Notes: generated by a model from the letters alone, not told the origin. Positions 21,388 through 30,999 are shown, counted from the first letter of the stretch. The stretch is 56,596 nt of DNA from Pseudomonadota bacterium (GCA_021805445.1 JAJZFH010000036.1:1-56596), one strand, 5' to 3'. Program-made: numbers and translations.

Positions 21388-22812
21388 CTATTCGATGCGT
21401 TCGCCGTGCAGAACCAGATCCAGCCCTTCACGTTCTTCTTCTTCGCTGACACGCAGACCCATGACCATGTCGATGACCTTGAGCAGAACGAAGGAGACCA
21501 CGAACCCGTAGACCACGGTCACGCCGACGCCCAGTGCCTGAGTTGCCAGACTACCATCTACGCCACTGATTTCCTTGACATTGAAGATCCCGGTCAGCAG
21601 AGCCCCCACGATCCCGCCGATGCCGTGCACCCCAAAGGCATCCAGAGAATCGTCGTAACCCAGCATATGTTTCAAACTGGTGGCAGCCCAGAAACAGATC
21701 ACGCCCGCAGCCAGTCCGATGGCGATGGCCCCGCCCGTGCCGACGAAACCCGAGGCGGGCGTAATGGCCACCAACCCCGCTACAGCGCCAGAAGCAATGC
21801 CCAACACGCTGGGTTTGCCCTTGGTCAGCCATTCGGCAAACATCCAGGAGAGGGCGGCAACCGCCGTGGCCACTTGGGTGACCACCATGGCCATCCCGGC
21901 ACGACCATCGGCCGCCACCGCAGAACCGGCATTGAAACCGAACCAGCCCACCCACAGCATGGAGGCACCCACCAGCGTCAGCACCAGGTTATGAGGAGCC
22001 ATGGGTTCCTTGCCATAGCCCACCCGCTTGCCCAATACCAGCGCCGCTGCCAGACCAGCCACCCCGGCGTTGATGTGCACCACCGTACCCCCTGCAAAGT
22101 CCAACACGCCTTTGCCCGCCAACCAGCCACCGGGTTCCCATACCCAATGCGCGATGGGCGAATAGACCAGCAGTGACCAAAGTGCGATAAACACCATCAT
22201 GGCAGAGAACTTCATGCGTTCCGCAAAAGCCCCCGCAATCAAGGCAGGAGTAATGATGGCAAAGGTCATCTGGAACATCATGTAGACCGATTCCGGGATA
22301 GCCGTGGCAGCATGGTGCACCATCACCTTCTTGGCCTCATTCTGATACAGCATGCCATCCAGCAGGAAGCGGCTCATGCCCCCGAGCCAGGGAGTCCCGG
22401 GCATGAAAGCCAGGCTATACCCTGCCACGACCCACAGCACCGTCACCAGGGCGCAGATGGCAAAACTTTGCATCAGGGTGGCCAGCACGTTCTTCTTGCG
22501 GACCATACCCCCGTAAAACAATGCCAATCCCGGAATGGTCATGAACAGGACCAATGCCGTCGACGTCAACATCCAGGCTGTGGCCCCGGAATCGATTTTG
22601 TCGAACCCCACCAGAAAGGGAGCACTGGGCGCTGCAGGGGCTGATGCTGCAGCCGCTGCAGCATCAGGGGCGGCAGCAGCGGGCGCAGGAGCCGAAACTG
22701 CGGGCGCGGGCGCCGGGGGAGCCGCCATGTCGTCGGCCATCACGGCCACGGACCCCAGACTCAGGGACAGCGCCAGGGCGGCTACTTTCAATGTTTTCCA
22801 TCGTGCTTTCAT
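21388..22812 (-). CDS. amtB: Ammonium transporter AmtB
   Basis: An inner-membrane ammonium channel, about 474 residues, trimeric in its family. A cleavable signal peptide (ending near VAVMA) is followed by an unusual 40-residue Ala/Pro-rich linker and then eleven hydrophobic segments. Family motifs include FYGGMVRKKN, DFAGGTVVHINAG and GVHGIGGIVGALL. The cytoplasmic tail EEEEREGLDLVLHGE is the PII docking region. ATG 22812 (AAGGAG 7 bp upstream) is preferred to ATG 22818, which lies 1 bp from the ribosome site. Only a few bases separate it from glnK, so the two are cotranscribed. Confidence 0.96.
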   Translation of the reverse strand: MKARWKTLKVAALALSLSLGSVAVMADDMAAPPAPAPAVSAPAPAAAAPDAAAAAASAPAAPSAPFLVGFDKIDSGATAWMLTSTALVLFMTIPGLALFYGGMVRKKNVLATLMQSFAICALVTVLWVVAGYSLAFMPGTPWLGGMSRFLLDGMLYQNEAKKVMVHHAATAIPESVYMMFQMTFAIITPALIAGAFAERMKFSAMMVFIALWSLLVYSPIAHWVWEPGGWLAGKGVLDFAGGTVVHINAGVAGLAAALVLGKRVGYGKEPMAPHNLVLTLVGASMLWVGWFGFNAGSAVAADGRAGMAMVVTQVATAVAALSWMFAEWLTKGKPSVLGIASGAVAGLVAITPASGFVGTGGAIAIGLAAGVICFWAATSLKHMLGYDDSLDAFGVHGIGGIVGALLTGIFNVKEISGVDGSLATQALGVGVTVVYGFVVSFVLLKVIDMVMGLRVSEEEEREGLDLVLHGERIE

Positions 22813-22823
22813 TTTCATTCTCC

Positions 22824-23165
<342 letters not shown>

Positions 23166-23190
23166 CTATCCTCTTTGAGTTTTCAATTAG

Positions 23191-24459
23191 TTAGAATTTA
23201 TAAATGCCTTGCAGACCATAAGTCACCATACTTTGGTACAGGGTTCCATTGGACGAGGCGAAGATTCCCTGATCCGCCCGGTCTCCCCGCAGTTCGGCAC
23301 GCAGTTCAAAGTCCTTGACTGGCGCATACCCCAAGGTCAACGTCGCTTCCCGCACAGTGTTGGGGCCTGGCAGCGTTCCCGGTGCCGCCACTGCCACACC
23401 CGACTCATCCTTCAATTGTTCCGCCCGGAATGATACCCGATATTGATCGTTGATCTGATAGTTCAGGTAGGCCGCCAACCCCCAGTAAGTCTCCGTCCCC
23501 ACCTGGTTCGGCGTGGCACCGATCACCACATTTTGCTGACTGGAATGATCCGCATTGAGAATGAACGTCAGGGACTGTGTCAGATTGGACGTAAAGACCA
23601 TATCCAGCAAGGTGCGATTACCGCTTCTGACCCCGTAAACACCAGGAACCCCTGCATTGGCCGTATACATGTTGGTAATGGTCCCCGCCGGAATGTTACC
23701 CGCCCAGTCGAGACTGGTGGGCACCGTTTCAGCCCCGCTGTACACATCGAACAACAGCGAAGTATCCTTGGTAAAAGCCTGGTTGATGGCAAATTCCGCG
23801 GTCTTCGAAGTGGTCATGCCCGTCACCTGATCCCACCCATTGTTGACCCCCATGGTCAAGGTCGTCGCATCCGTCAAAGTGTTCACGGCACGCACCCCCG
23901 TATGGGTAAAGGGGCTGTGGCCGTAGAGGATGGAACGGGTAATGTTGGTATCCGCCACACTGTTGGGAACTTCCACGCCCGACATGGAATTGAACTTCCC
24001 GCCGATCAGGGTCCAGGGACCGGTGGCATATTGCATATACGCCTGAGTGGGGTCAAAGTTTCCTCCTGATCCCATGGTGGAGTTGTATTGATTCAGGTTA
24101 TTTCCGGAACAGGCGCCATAGGAACACAGGTAACCCGCATTACTCCCGGCGATCAAATCCACCAGCCAGCCCATCCCTTCCTTGGGGGTTTTGGATATCG
24201 TGATGGAGGCCTGGTTGAGACTGAAGGAATTTTTGCTGGTATCAAATACCTGAACGTTGGGATCAGGCATCTGGTTGTGGCCGATGTACCCGGCATCCAG
24301 ATAGCCGGAGACATCGATACTGGAGGCCTTGAACAACTTGGCGATACTCATTTCCGGTTCTGCATTGGTTTCGTCCTCCTTCGCGTTGGCAGCCGTCATC
24401 ATCCCCATCATCAAAAAACAAGAGGTCAATTTGAGCGGGAAGGGCAGTGGGGCTTTCAT
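23191..24459 (-). CDS. BBP2-like outer-membrane porin, paralogue B
   Basis: A 422-residue exported barrel, the first gene of the porin-glnK-amtB transcript. The signal peptide ends after TAANA (about 26) and the mature start KEDETNAEPEMS parallels paralogue A. The two share most positions along the chain, including VQVFDT.KNSF.LNQAS, the two-Cys loop CSYGACSGNN, TMGVNNGWDQVTGMT and the terminal YGLQGIYKF. Divergence is greatest around residues 235-265. AAGGAG precedes the start. The gap to glnK is 28 bp without a hairpin. A sigma-54 promoter and NtrC-like dyads lie upstream. Function is inferred: nitrogen-induced outer-membrane channel. Confidence 0.82.
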   Translation of the reverse strand: MKAPLPFPLKLTSCFLMMGMMTAANAKEDETNAEPEMSIAKLFKASSIDVSGYLDAGYIGHNQMPDPNVQVFDTSKNSFSLNQASITISKTPKEGMGWLVDLIAGSNAGYLCSYGACSGNNLNQYNSTMGSGGNFDPTQAYMQYATGPWTLIGGKFNSMSGVEVPNSVADTNITRSILYGHSPFTHTGVRAVNTLTDATTLTMGVNNGWDQVTGMTTSKTAEFAINQAFTKDTSLLFDVYSGAETVPTSLDWAGNIPAGTITNMYTANAGVPGVYGVRSGNRTLLDMVFTSNLTQSLTFILNADHSSQQNVVIGATPNQVGTETYWGLAAYLNYQINDQYRVSFRAEQLKDESGVAVAAPGTLPGPNTVREATLTLGYAPVKDFELRAELRGDRADQGIFASSNGTLYQSMVTYGLQGIYKF

Positions 24460-24598
24460 GAAATGTTCTCCTTAGGGTTTGGATCAGTGAATGAAATTGC
24501 GATGTTCATCATAGGAATACCGATACAAAGAATTCATAAAAAAATTGAACCTATGCATGAAATTCCGATCAATCACCTGCAGTTGCTCCAGCCACTAC

Positions 24599-24617
24599 AA
24601 AGCATAGACTGTGCCAA
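24599..24617 (-). promoter_or_regulatory. sigma-54 promoter of porin B-glnK-amtB
   Basis: On the - strand TTGGCACAGTCTATGCTTT has GG and GC separated by exactly 10 bp and a perfect TTGGCAC -24 box. Transcription should start near 24590, leaving a leader of about 130 nt. Together with the dyads at 24668 and 24699 this explains most of the 24460-24803 intergenic region. The remainder holds a weak -10 (TAGAAT) for ubiK. Confidence 0.85.
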
Positions 24618-24667
24618 TCACGAATTCCCCAGAGATTTCATTTTTTTATTGCCTTGCCCACCAAAAA

Positions 24668-24684
24668 TGCCCCAAATTGGTGCG
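24668..24684 (-). promoter_or_regulatory. NtrC-type dyad upstream of porin B
   Basis: TGCCCCAAATTGGTGCG differs from the NtrC consensus TGCACCWWWWTGGTGCA at only two positions. The centre (24676) is about 86 bp upstream of the predicted sigma-54 start for porin B, a normal enhancer distance. Confidence 0.65.
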
Positions 24685-24698
24685 CCCCCATCCCGCCG

Positions 24699-24715
24699 CA
24701 TCCCAGTTTGGGGCA
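24699..24715 (-). promoter_or_regulatory. Weak second NtrC-type dyad upstream of porin B
   Basis: CATCCCAGTTTGGGGCA keeps a good GGxGCA right half and a degenerate left half. It is centred 31 bp (three helical turns) beyond the stronger site, mirroring the spacing seen upstream of glnA. Alone it would not be convincing. Confidence 0.4.
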
Positions 24716-24803
24716 TGCCTCCGCGGAAAAGGGGAATGACTCTAACCCCTGCACAAAAATTGGATAGAATGCTCTCATCTCCTCCGCTCTTTCAGGACTC
24801 CCC

Positions 24804-25043
24804 ATGGATCCCCATACGTTGATCGACGAATTCACCAAAAAAATCTCTGACCTGGTTGCCAGGACTCCCGTTGCCGATGTAGAGAAGAATGCCCGTGCAC
24901 TGTTGAGCAGCCTCCTGGCAAAAGCGGATCTGGTGACGCGCGAGGAGTTTGACCGTCAAACCCAGGTGCTGGCCCGCACCCGGGATAAATTGAACGAACT
25001 GGAAGCCAAAGTGGCGATTTGGGAGGCGCAGCAGGGAAAGTGA
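24804..25043 (+). CDS. ubiK: Ubiquinone biosynthesis accessory factor UbiK (BMFP/YqiC family)
   Basis: A 79-residue protein of the membrane-fusogenic BMFP/YqiC family, now associated with the aerobic Ubi complex. It has an amphipathic N-terminal half and a C-terminal coiled coil (VLARTRDKLNELEAKVAIWEAQ). The motif DLVTREEFDRQTQVLARTRDKL is typical of the family. It is transcribed divergently from the porin B operon and converges on comM. Confidence 0.85.
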   Translation: MDPHTLIDEFTKKISDLVARTPVADVEKNARALLSSLLAKADLVTREEFDRQTQVLARTRDKLNELEAKVAIWEAQQGK

Positions 25044-25085
25044 CCGTCTTTTGGGGCGGCATCACAGGGGCCTCGGCCCTTCGGC

Positions 25086-26612
25086 TCACTGTGAGAGAGT
25101 GAATTTCCCAAAACCGGTCCGGTACTGCAGTGCCTCGGCAATGGCGCCTTCAGACACGCCATCCTCCGCTCCCAAATCCGCAATGGTGCGAGCCACGCGC
25201 CATATCCGGTGTACTGCCCGCACACTGAGTTCATAATGATCGGCAGCGCGCAACAACAATTTTTTGGCCTGGGCGGACAAGGGAGCAACACGATGCAGTG
25301 CATCGCTCCCCAAACCCTCATTGGTCATGCCCTGACGTTCCTGCTGGCGTTCCTGGGCCGTGATGACGCGCTGGCGCACAACCCCACTGGATTCCCCGGG
25401 AGACTCTGCCATCAGTTCCTCTGCCGTGAGCGAAGGCAATTCCCACTGCAGATCGATTCGGTCGAGAAATGGGCCGGACAGACGGCGCGTGTAGCGTTCC
25501 AATTGAGGTTGGGTACACCGACACCGCCCTGAGGGGTGGCCGCGATAACCGCAGGGGCAGGGGTTCATGGCCCCTACCAGTTGAAAGCGGGCAGGATAAA
25601 TGACCTTATGAGCCGCCCGGGATACCGCGACCTGACCCGACTCCAGGGGTTCTCGCAGCATATCCAGCAAATGCGTTGGGAACTCCCCCAACTCATCCAG
25701 GTGCAATGTTCCCCCATGGGCCAGGGAAACCTCCCCAGGATGGAGGTGAGTCCCGTGTCCTCCCCCCATCAATGCAGCCGTCGTCACGGAATGATGAGGA
25801 TGACGGAAGGGACGGACACGCCAAAGAGAAGGGTCGACGGTTTCACGATGTGCGGCTCGAATGGTGGCCAGGGCCAATGCTTCCGTTTCTGTCATGGGGG
25901 CACAAATACCCGGCAGACAACGTGCCAATAGAGATTTCCCGACTCCCGGAGGCCCCACCAACAACAGATGGTGACGTCCTCCTGCGGCAATTTCCAACAC
26001 CCTTTTTGCCTGACTCTGTCCACGGATCTGGGCCAGATCGATTTCCGGCATGACCGCAGCAGGCATTTCCTGGGGCACCAGGTGGACAGGCGGCAATAGG
26101 GAACAGCCGGTCAAATGATCCCATGCCTCACGCAGGTGGGTGGCTCCATATACCCCGACAGGATAGCCATGCACCGCCTCTGGAGCCGAAGCTCGTGCCA
26201 CCATCAACCAATGTCCTGCCTGCGCCACCGCCACTGCCATGGGTAAAGCCCCATGAATGGCGCACAGGTCGCCGTTCAATCCCAACTCCCCGGCAAATTC
26301 CCAGTTTTCAAGCAGGGCGTGAGGCAAATGATGGGAAGCGGCCAGAATCCCTATGGCAATGGGCAAATCGTAACGGCTGGAATGCTTGGGAAGTTCGGCG
26401 GGGGCCAGGTTGACCGTCACCCTCTGGAGGGGAAAACCGAAACCGCAGTGGTTCAAAGCAGCACGTACGCGATCCCGGCTCTCGCGCACTTCTGCCTCGG
26501 GCAAACCCACCAGGTTGAACTGGGGCAATCCGCCGGACAGGTGGACTTCCACCCTCACCAGCGGGGTTTCTGCGCCCCACAAGGCCCGACTGTAGACGCA
26601 GGTAAAAGCCAT
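25086..26612 (-). CDS. comM: YifB/ComM family Mg-chelatase-like AAA ATPase
   Basis: A 508-residue hexameric helicase-type ATPase. In naturally competent bacteria ComM promotes branch migration during transformation. The N-terminal Lon-protease-like fold (about 1-170, VRVEVHLSGGLPQFNLVGLPEAEVRESRDRV with the catalytic dyad lost in this family) is followed by Walker A VGPPGVGKS (about 217), a MgChl AAA domain with LDELGEF and MNPCPCGYRGH (zinc-like Cys cluster), and the C-terminal helical domain. It is widespread and not proof of competence. Confidence 0.93.
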   Translation of the reverse strand: MAFTCVYSRALWGAETPLVRVEVHLSGGLPQFNLVGLPEAEVRESRDRVRAALNHCGFGFPLQRVTVNLAPAELPKHSSRYDLPIAIGILAASHHLPHALLENWEFAGELGLNGDLCAIHGALPMAVAVAQAGHWLMVARASAPEAVHGYPVGVYGATHLREAWDHLTGCSLLPPVHLVPQEMPAAVMPEIDLAQIRGQSQAKRVLEIAAGGRHHLLLVGPPGVGKSLLARCLPGICAPMTETEALALATIRAAHRETVDPSLWRVRPFRHPHHSVTTAALMGGGHGTHLHPGEVSLAHGGTLHLDELGEFPTHLLDMLREPLESGQVAVSRAAHKVIYPARFQLVGAMNPCPCGYRGHPSGRCRCTQPQLERYTRRLSGPFLDRIDLQWELPSLTAEELMAESPGESSGVVRQRVITAQERQQERQGMTNEGLGSDALHRVAPLSAQAKKLLLRAADHYELSVRAVHRIWRVARTIADLGAEDGVSEGAIAEALQYRTGFGKFTLSQ

Positions 26613-26754
26613 GATCGCCCTTTAGAAAGGATCATGATGCCCCATGACGTCGTGCATCTCGCTTTCAAAAAGCGCGAGACGGTCCCCCTCTTCTGCTGAG
26701 ACACATAAACTTCTCGTCTGCCAAAACCGATTCCCGGGAAAGAGAACCGTCCTC

Positions 26755-27267
26755 TCAGAGCATGCCCAGGGTGAGCAATACGGACTCACTCATCCGTTCC
26801 CGTGTCCAGGGAGGTTCCCATACCAATTCCACGTGGGCCGAATCGATGCCCGGTACCTCCCTCATCCGTTGCTCCACTTCTCCCGGAAAAGTTTGAGCAA
26901 CGGGACAACCCGGCGCGGTCAAGGTCATCCGGACATCCACGTGCGCCTGTTGGGGGTCGATAGTCAAACCATAAATCAACCCCAAATCGTAAATGTTGAC
27001 AGGAATTTCGGGATCGAAGACGGTACGCAAAGCGGCAATGACCATTTCCTCCAACTCATCCCGAGAAAATTCGGGAGTCGGTGCAGGTTTGGGCACATCA
27101 CTGGCCTCCATCCCCGGAAAACCCGCCGCAATGGCCTCTTCCACCGGAATGAGCGGAAGCTCGGGAGAAGGTTGACGGCCCACGGAGATATAACGCCTGG
27201 CTACCCCTTCGGACGGCGCGGGTTGAGGTTGAGGCTCTTTCTGATTTAACCATTCCATCGCTGACAT
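26755..27267 (-). CDS. sufT: SufT-like DUF59 Fe-S maturation factor
   Basis: A 170-residue MIP18/DUF59 protein. The domain occupies about 85-170 with FDPEIPVNIYDLGLIYGL, the conserved Cys in TAPGCPVAQ and VWEPPWTRERMSE. An extra proline-rich N-terminal extension of about 80 residues precedes it. SufT-type proteins act as auxiliary factors in Fe-S protein maturation. It starts 6 bp after the sufU stop and is the last gene of the suf operon. No clear terminator follows in the 142-bp gap before comM. Confidence 0.85.
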   Translation of the reverse strand: MSAMEWLNQKEPQPQPAPSEGVARRYISVGRQPSPELPLIPVEEAIAAGFPGMEASDVPKPAPTPEFSRDELEEMVIAALRTVFDPEIPVNIYDLGLIYGLTIDPQQAHVDVRMTLTAPGCPVAQTFPGEVEQRMREVPGIDSAHVELVWEPPWTRERMSESVLLTLGML

Positions 27268-27273
27268 GATGAT

Positions 27274-27714
27274 CTACTCCGTCGAAACCGGTTGATCGGC
27301 CTGATGCAGCGCTGCATTCAGGGTATGCCAAGCCAAGGTGGCACATTTCACCCGTGCCGGAAATTCGCTCACTCCCGCCAGAACGGCTAATTTGCCCATC
27401 TCCACGGTATAAGGTTCCCCTTTGACCATGCGGTGGAAACCTTCGAACAACTCTGCCACCTCGGCTTCGCGACGCCCCTTGAGGGCCTCGGTCATGAGGG
27501 AAGCGGAAGCCGTGGAAATGGCGCAACCAGAGCCTTCGAAACGGGCTTCCCGGATGATGCCGTCCTCGACTTTCAGATTGAGAGACAACTTGTCCCCGCA
27601 CAATGCATTAAAACCATCGGCATGGCGATTGGCCCCCGGCAAAGGACCAAAATTACGGGGATGGCGGTTATGATCAAAGATCACTTCCTGATATAGATCA
27701 CGCAAATCACTCAT
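27274..27714 (-). CDS. sufU: SufU-type Fe-S scaffold / sulfur-transfer protein
   Basis: A 146-residue IscU-fold protein with three conserved Cys (Cys39 in ALCGD, one in GSGCAIS and one in VKCATLAW) and the SufU insertion typical of SufS partners. In the SUF pathway SufU accepts persulfide sulfur from SufS through a Zn-bound Cys set and can replace SufE, which is absent here. It lies 9 bp downstream of sufS. Confidence 0.9.
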   Translation of the reverse strand: MSDLRDLYQEVIFDHNRHPRNFGPLPGANRHADGFNALCGDKLSLNLKVEDGIIREARFEGSGCAISTASASLMTEALKGRREAEVAELFEGFHRMVKGEPYTVEMGKLAVLAGVSEFPARVKCATLAWHTLNAALHQADQPVSTE

Positions 27715-27723
27715 GGGACCCTC

Positions 27724-28950
27724 TCAACTCAGGAACAATTTTTGCACCCGTTCAATCGCCTGGAACAGGCGCTCGACTTCCTCCAGGGTGTTATACAAGG
27801 CAAAGGATGCCCGTGCCGTGGCAGGCAAGCTGAAAAAGTCCATCACCGGCATGGCGCAATGATGGCCGCTACGAATGGCCACCCCTTCGTTGTCCAGGAT
27901 GGTTCCAATATCGTGGGGATGGATTCCTTCGAGCACGAAAGAAAGGATACTGGCCTTGCCCGGTGCCGTTCCGATGATCCGCAGGCCCTTGACCCGTTGA
28001 GCGCGCTCTGTCGCTTCCTGGAGCAACCGGTCTTCATGGGCCGCAATGTTCTCCAGTCCCACGGACCGAACAAAATCGATGGCTGCCCCCAGTCCGATGG
28101 CTCCGGAAATATGGGGCGTCCCGGCCTCAAACTTGTAAGGTATCTGGTTGTAAGTGGTTTTCTCGAAGGTGACCTGCAAGATCATGTCCCCACCGCCCTG
28201 ATAGGGGGGCATCGCCGTGAGCAGGTCTTTTTTTCCGTACAGGACACCGATCCCCGTGGGACCGTACAACTTGTGCCCGGAAAACACAAAGAAATCACAC
28301 CCCAGGGCCGCCACGTTCACGGCCACATGGGCCACTGCCTGAGCCCCGTCCACCAGCACCCGGGCACCCACTGCATGGGCCTTGCGAATGATCTCGGCCA
28401 CAGGATTCACGGTCCCCAGCGCATTGGACACCAAGGTGATGCCCACCAAGCGGGTACGCTCCGTGAGCAAGTGATCCGCCTGGTCCATCAATAAAACCCC
28501 ACGCTCATCCATGGGGATGACCTTGAGTCGCGCCCCAGTCGCTTCGCACAGCATTTGCCAAGGCACGATGTTGGCATGGTGCTCCATCGCACTGATCAGG
28601 ATTTCATCACCGGCCTCGAGATGGGTACGGCCCCACGTCTGAGCCACCAGATTGATGGCCTCCGTTGCCCCACGGGTGAAGATGATCTCTTCGACATGCG
28701 CCGCCCCCAGAAACGCGCGAATCTTTTCGCGAGCGCCTTCAAAGGCTTCACTCGCTTCCTGACTGAGCGCATGCACGCCGCGGTGGATATTGGCATTGAA
28801 ATGTTCAAAATAATACCGTTCAGCATCCAGCACCGCGAGAGGCTTTTGAGTCGTGGCAGCATTATCCAAGTAGACCAAAGGTTTCCCGTGGACTTTCCGC
28901 TCCAGAATGGGAAATTGGCGACGCCAGAGATGAGGATCAAACATGGTCAT
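27724..28950 (-). CDS. sufS: Cysteine desulfurase SufS
   Basis: A group II PLP-dependent cysteine desulfurase supplying persulfide sulfur for Fe-S assembly. About 408 residues; the PLP lysine lies in FSGHKLYGPTG (about 230) and the catalytic Cys in RSGHHCAMP (about 365). An ORF extension to 28968 runs further into sufD. ATG 28950 follows a GGGGGG ribosome site, with ATG 28944 as an alternative. It overlaps the end of sufD by 14 bp. Confidence 0.95.
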   Translation of the reverse strand: MTMFDPHLWRRQFPILERKVHGKPLVYLDNAATTQKPLAVLDAERYYFEHFNANIHRGVHALSQEASEAFEGAREKIRAFLGAAHVEEIIFTRGATEAINLVAQTWGRTHLEAGDEILISAMEHHANIVPWQMLCEATGARLKVIPMDERGVLLMDQADHLLTERTRLVGITLVSNALGTVNPVAEIIRKAHAVGARVLVDGAQAVAHVAVNVAALGCDFFVFSGHKLYGPTGIGVLYGKKDLLTAMPPYQGGGDMILQVTFEKTTYNQIPYKFEAGTPHISGAIGLGAAIDFVRSVGLENIAAHEDRLLQEATERAQRVKGLRIIGTAPGKASILSFVLEGIHPHDIGTILDNEGVAIRSGHHCAMPVMDFFSLPATARASFALYNTLEEVERLFQAIERVQKLFLS

Positions 28951-30235
28951 TCCCCCCAACCGTACCACTCAACAAGCGCCGAACCTCTTCGCGCACTCCA
29001 AAGTGAGGAATGACTTCGGCAATTTCCAGGGTAAAGGCCTGAATCAACAGGGTACGGGCCAAATCTGCGGCAATCCCGCGCGTGCGCAGATAGAACCACT
29101 GCTCCTCGTCCAGTTGTCCCACGGTGGTGCCATGGCTGCATTTCACATCATCTGCAAATATTTCCAACTGGGGTTTGGTGTTGACTTCGGCCTTGTCCGA
29201 CAGCAACAAGTTGTGGTTCGACTGGCGTGAAGATGTTTTCTGGGCATCCAGTGCCACCCGAACCCGTCCATTGAACACGGCTCTGCCCGTGCCCTCCAGC
29301 ACACCCTTGAAACACTCGTCGCTGGTACAGTGCGGGGAATCATGTTCGATACTGGTATGGAAATCCTGCAGGGCACGGTCCGCCACCCGATACACCCCTT
29401 TGAGAACACATTCGGCGTGGGGCTCGATCAAGCGCAGGGTAATGTCGTTGCGTCCCAGCGCGCCAGACAAGGCAAAGGAAAAAACTTGCAGGTGACTACC
29501 GGCGCGCTGGAGCGCATGCAACGCGGCCGTATGGTAAGACAGGAGACCTTCCTGTTGCACCTTCACCAGAGTCAAACGCGCCCGAGGCGCCAGTTCGATG
29601 GCCGTCACCCAATTGCTGTGGGTCGGCTGATCGGTGCTCCCCACGCAATGTTCCCGCAGGGTCAACTCGCTGTTTTCTCCCAACTCGAGCAACACGGCCC
29701 CATGGCTCATGCGTTGCCCCGTCCGACTCACTTTCACCAGATGCAGAGGGGCCTCCAGCGCGCACCCTGCATCCACCGTAATCCACACGCCTTCCGTAAA
29801 AAGAGCCCCGTTGAGTGCGCCGAAAGCCGTCAGCGCACGGGCTGGTGCCATTTTATGCGTAAACCGTTCCCGTTCCGGCGCATCGAGATCAGGCCAAAAA
29901 CGCAGACGAACTCCTTTGGGAAGTCCGTCGATGATGGATTGATCCGGTTGGAACGTACCATCCACAAAAACCAGGCGGGGCGCGGGTATCCCCTCCAGAG
30001 GCAAACTCGGCGGGACCCCCTTTACCTCTTCCCTGGGTTCGACCGAATTTTGCAGGGACAACTTTTCCAATCCCGACAATGTGGTGTACTTCCAATCTTC
30101 GAGGCGGGTCGTCGGCCACCCCAGTGCTTCGAATCGGGTCCACTCGGCCTGACGCTGGCCCCGCTCGACCACTCCCTCCTCCAGAGTCGCTTGCATCTCA
30201 AAACTGGCGCGGCATTGGGTAAGGAAGGGGTTCAT
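28937..30235 (-). CDS. sufD: Fe-S assembly complex subunit SufD
   Basis: A 432-residue beta-helix protein forming the SufBC2D scaffold with SufB and SufC. The C-terminal core shows the SufD pattern KTSSRQSNHNLLLSDKAEVNTKPQLEIFADDVKCSHGTTVG, with the conserved Cys-His, and the terminal helical domain. It overlaps sufC by 4 bp and sufS by 14 bp, implying translational coupling. Confidence 0.94.
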   Translation of the reverse strand: MNPFLTQCRASFEMQATLEEGVVERGQRQAEWTRFEALGWPTTRLEDWKYTTLSGLEKLSLQNSVEPREEVKGVPPSLPLEGIPAPRLVFVDGTFQPDQSIIDGLPKGVRLRFWPDLDAPERERFTHKMAPARALTAFGALNGALFTEGVWITVDAGCALEAPLHLVKVSRTGQRMSHGAVLLELGENSELTLREHCVGSTDQPTHSNWVTAIELAPRARLTLVKVQQEGLLSYHTAALHALQRAGSHLQVFSFALSGALGRNDITLRLIEPHAECVLKGVYRVADRALQDFHTSIEHDSPHCTSDECFKGVLEGTGRAVFNGRVRVALDAQKTSSRQSNHNLLLSDKAEVNTKPQLEIFADDVKCSHGTTVGQLDEEQWFYLRTRGIAADLARTLLIQAFTLEIAEVIPHFGVREEVRRLLSGTVGGNDHV

Positions 30236-30999
30236 GGGGCAACCACCCCCTCGTTCGTCTCATTCCCGACCCAAGCATAACCTTCCCGTTCCAACTCCAA
30301 AGCCAATTCGGGACCACCGGAACGCTGAATGCGTCCATCGGACAACACATGCACGAAATCCGGTTTGATGTAATCCAGCAGGCGCTGGTAGTGAGTCACC
30401 AGAATCATGGCACGGTCAGGGCTCCGCAAACTGTTGACCCCATGAGACACAACTTTCAAGGCATCGATGTCCAAACCCGAATCGGTTTCATCGAGAATTG
30501 CCAAACTGGGTTCCAAAACCACCATCTGGAGAATTTCGTTACGCTTTTTCTCACCACCGGAAAAACCTTCATTGACGGCGCGATAAAGCATCGACTCGTT
30601 CATCTCCATCAACTTCATCTTGTCCTTGACCAGGGCCAGAAAATCCATGGCATCCAATTCAGGTAATCCGCGATGCTTGCGCTGGGCATTGAGCGCGGCC
30701 TTGAGAAGATAGACATTGCCCACCCCGGGAATTTCCACGGGGTACTGAAAAGCCAGAAAAATTCCTTCTCGTGCCCGCTCTTCCACCGCCAGTGCCAGCA
30801 AATCCTTGCCCTGATAGGTCACACTGCCGCCCGTGACGGTCGCATTCTCCCGTCCCGCCAGCACATTGGACAGGGTACTCTTCCCTGAACCGTTCGGTCC
30901 CATGATGGCGTGCACTTCACCCGCCTTCACGTCCAGGTTGATTCCCTTCAAAATCGGCTTGTCACCGACCGATGCCTGTAGATTCTTGATGCTTAACAT
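30232..30999 (-). CDS. sufC: Fe-S assembly ATPase SufC
   Basis: A 255-residue ABC-type ATPase of the SufBC2D scaffold. Walker A GPNGSGKST (about 36), the signature FSGGEKKRNEI (about 145) and Walker B LAILDETDSGLDIDAL (about 170) are intact. It drives conformational change for cluster assembly and is cytoplasmic despite the ABC fold. The 55-bp gap from sufB carries a GGAG-containing leader and no terminator. Confidence 0.97.
   Translation of the reverse strand: MLSIKNLQASVGDKPILKGINLDVKAGEVHAIMGPNGSGKSTLSNVLAGRENATVTGGSVTYQGKDLLALAVEERAREGIFLAFQYPVEIPGVGNVYLLKAALNAQRKHRGLPELDAMDFLALVKDKMKLMEMNESMLYRAVNEGFSGGEKKRNEILQMVVLEPSLAILDETDSGLDIDALKVVSHGVNSLRSPDRAMILVTHYQRLLDYIKPDFVHVLSDGRIQRSGGPELALELEREGYAWVGNETNEGVVAP

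Noticed and set aside
25050-25095. TCACAG...CTGTGA and GGGCC/GGCCC inverted repeats between ubiK and comM as a terminator
   Set aside because: No T-run follows on either strand. A weak bidirectional hairpin is possible but not supported.
26659-26682. TCTCGC...GCGAGA hairpin after the suf operon as a terminator
   Set aside because: It is interrupted by mismatches and not followed by T's in either direction.
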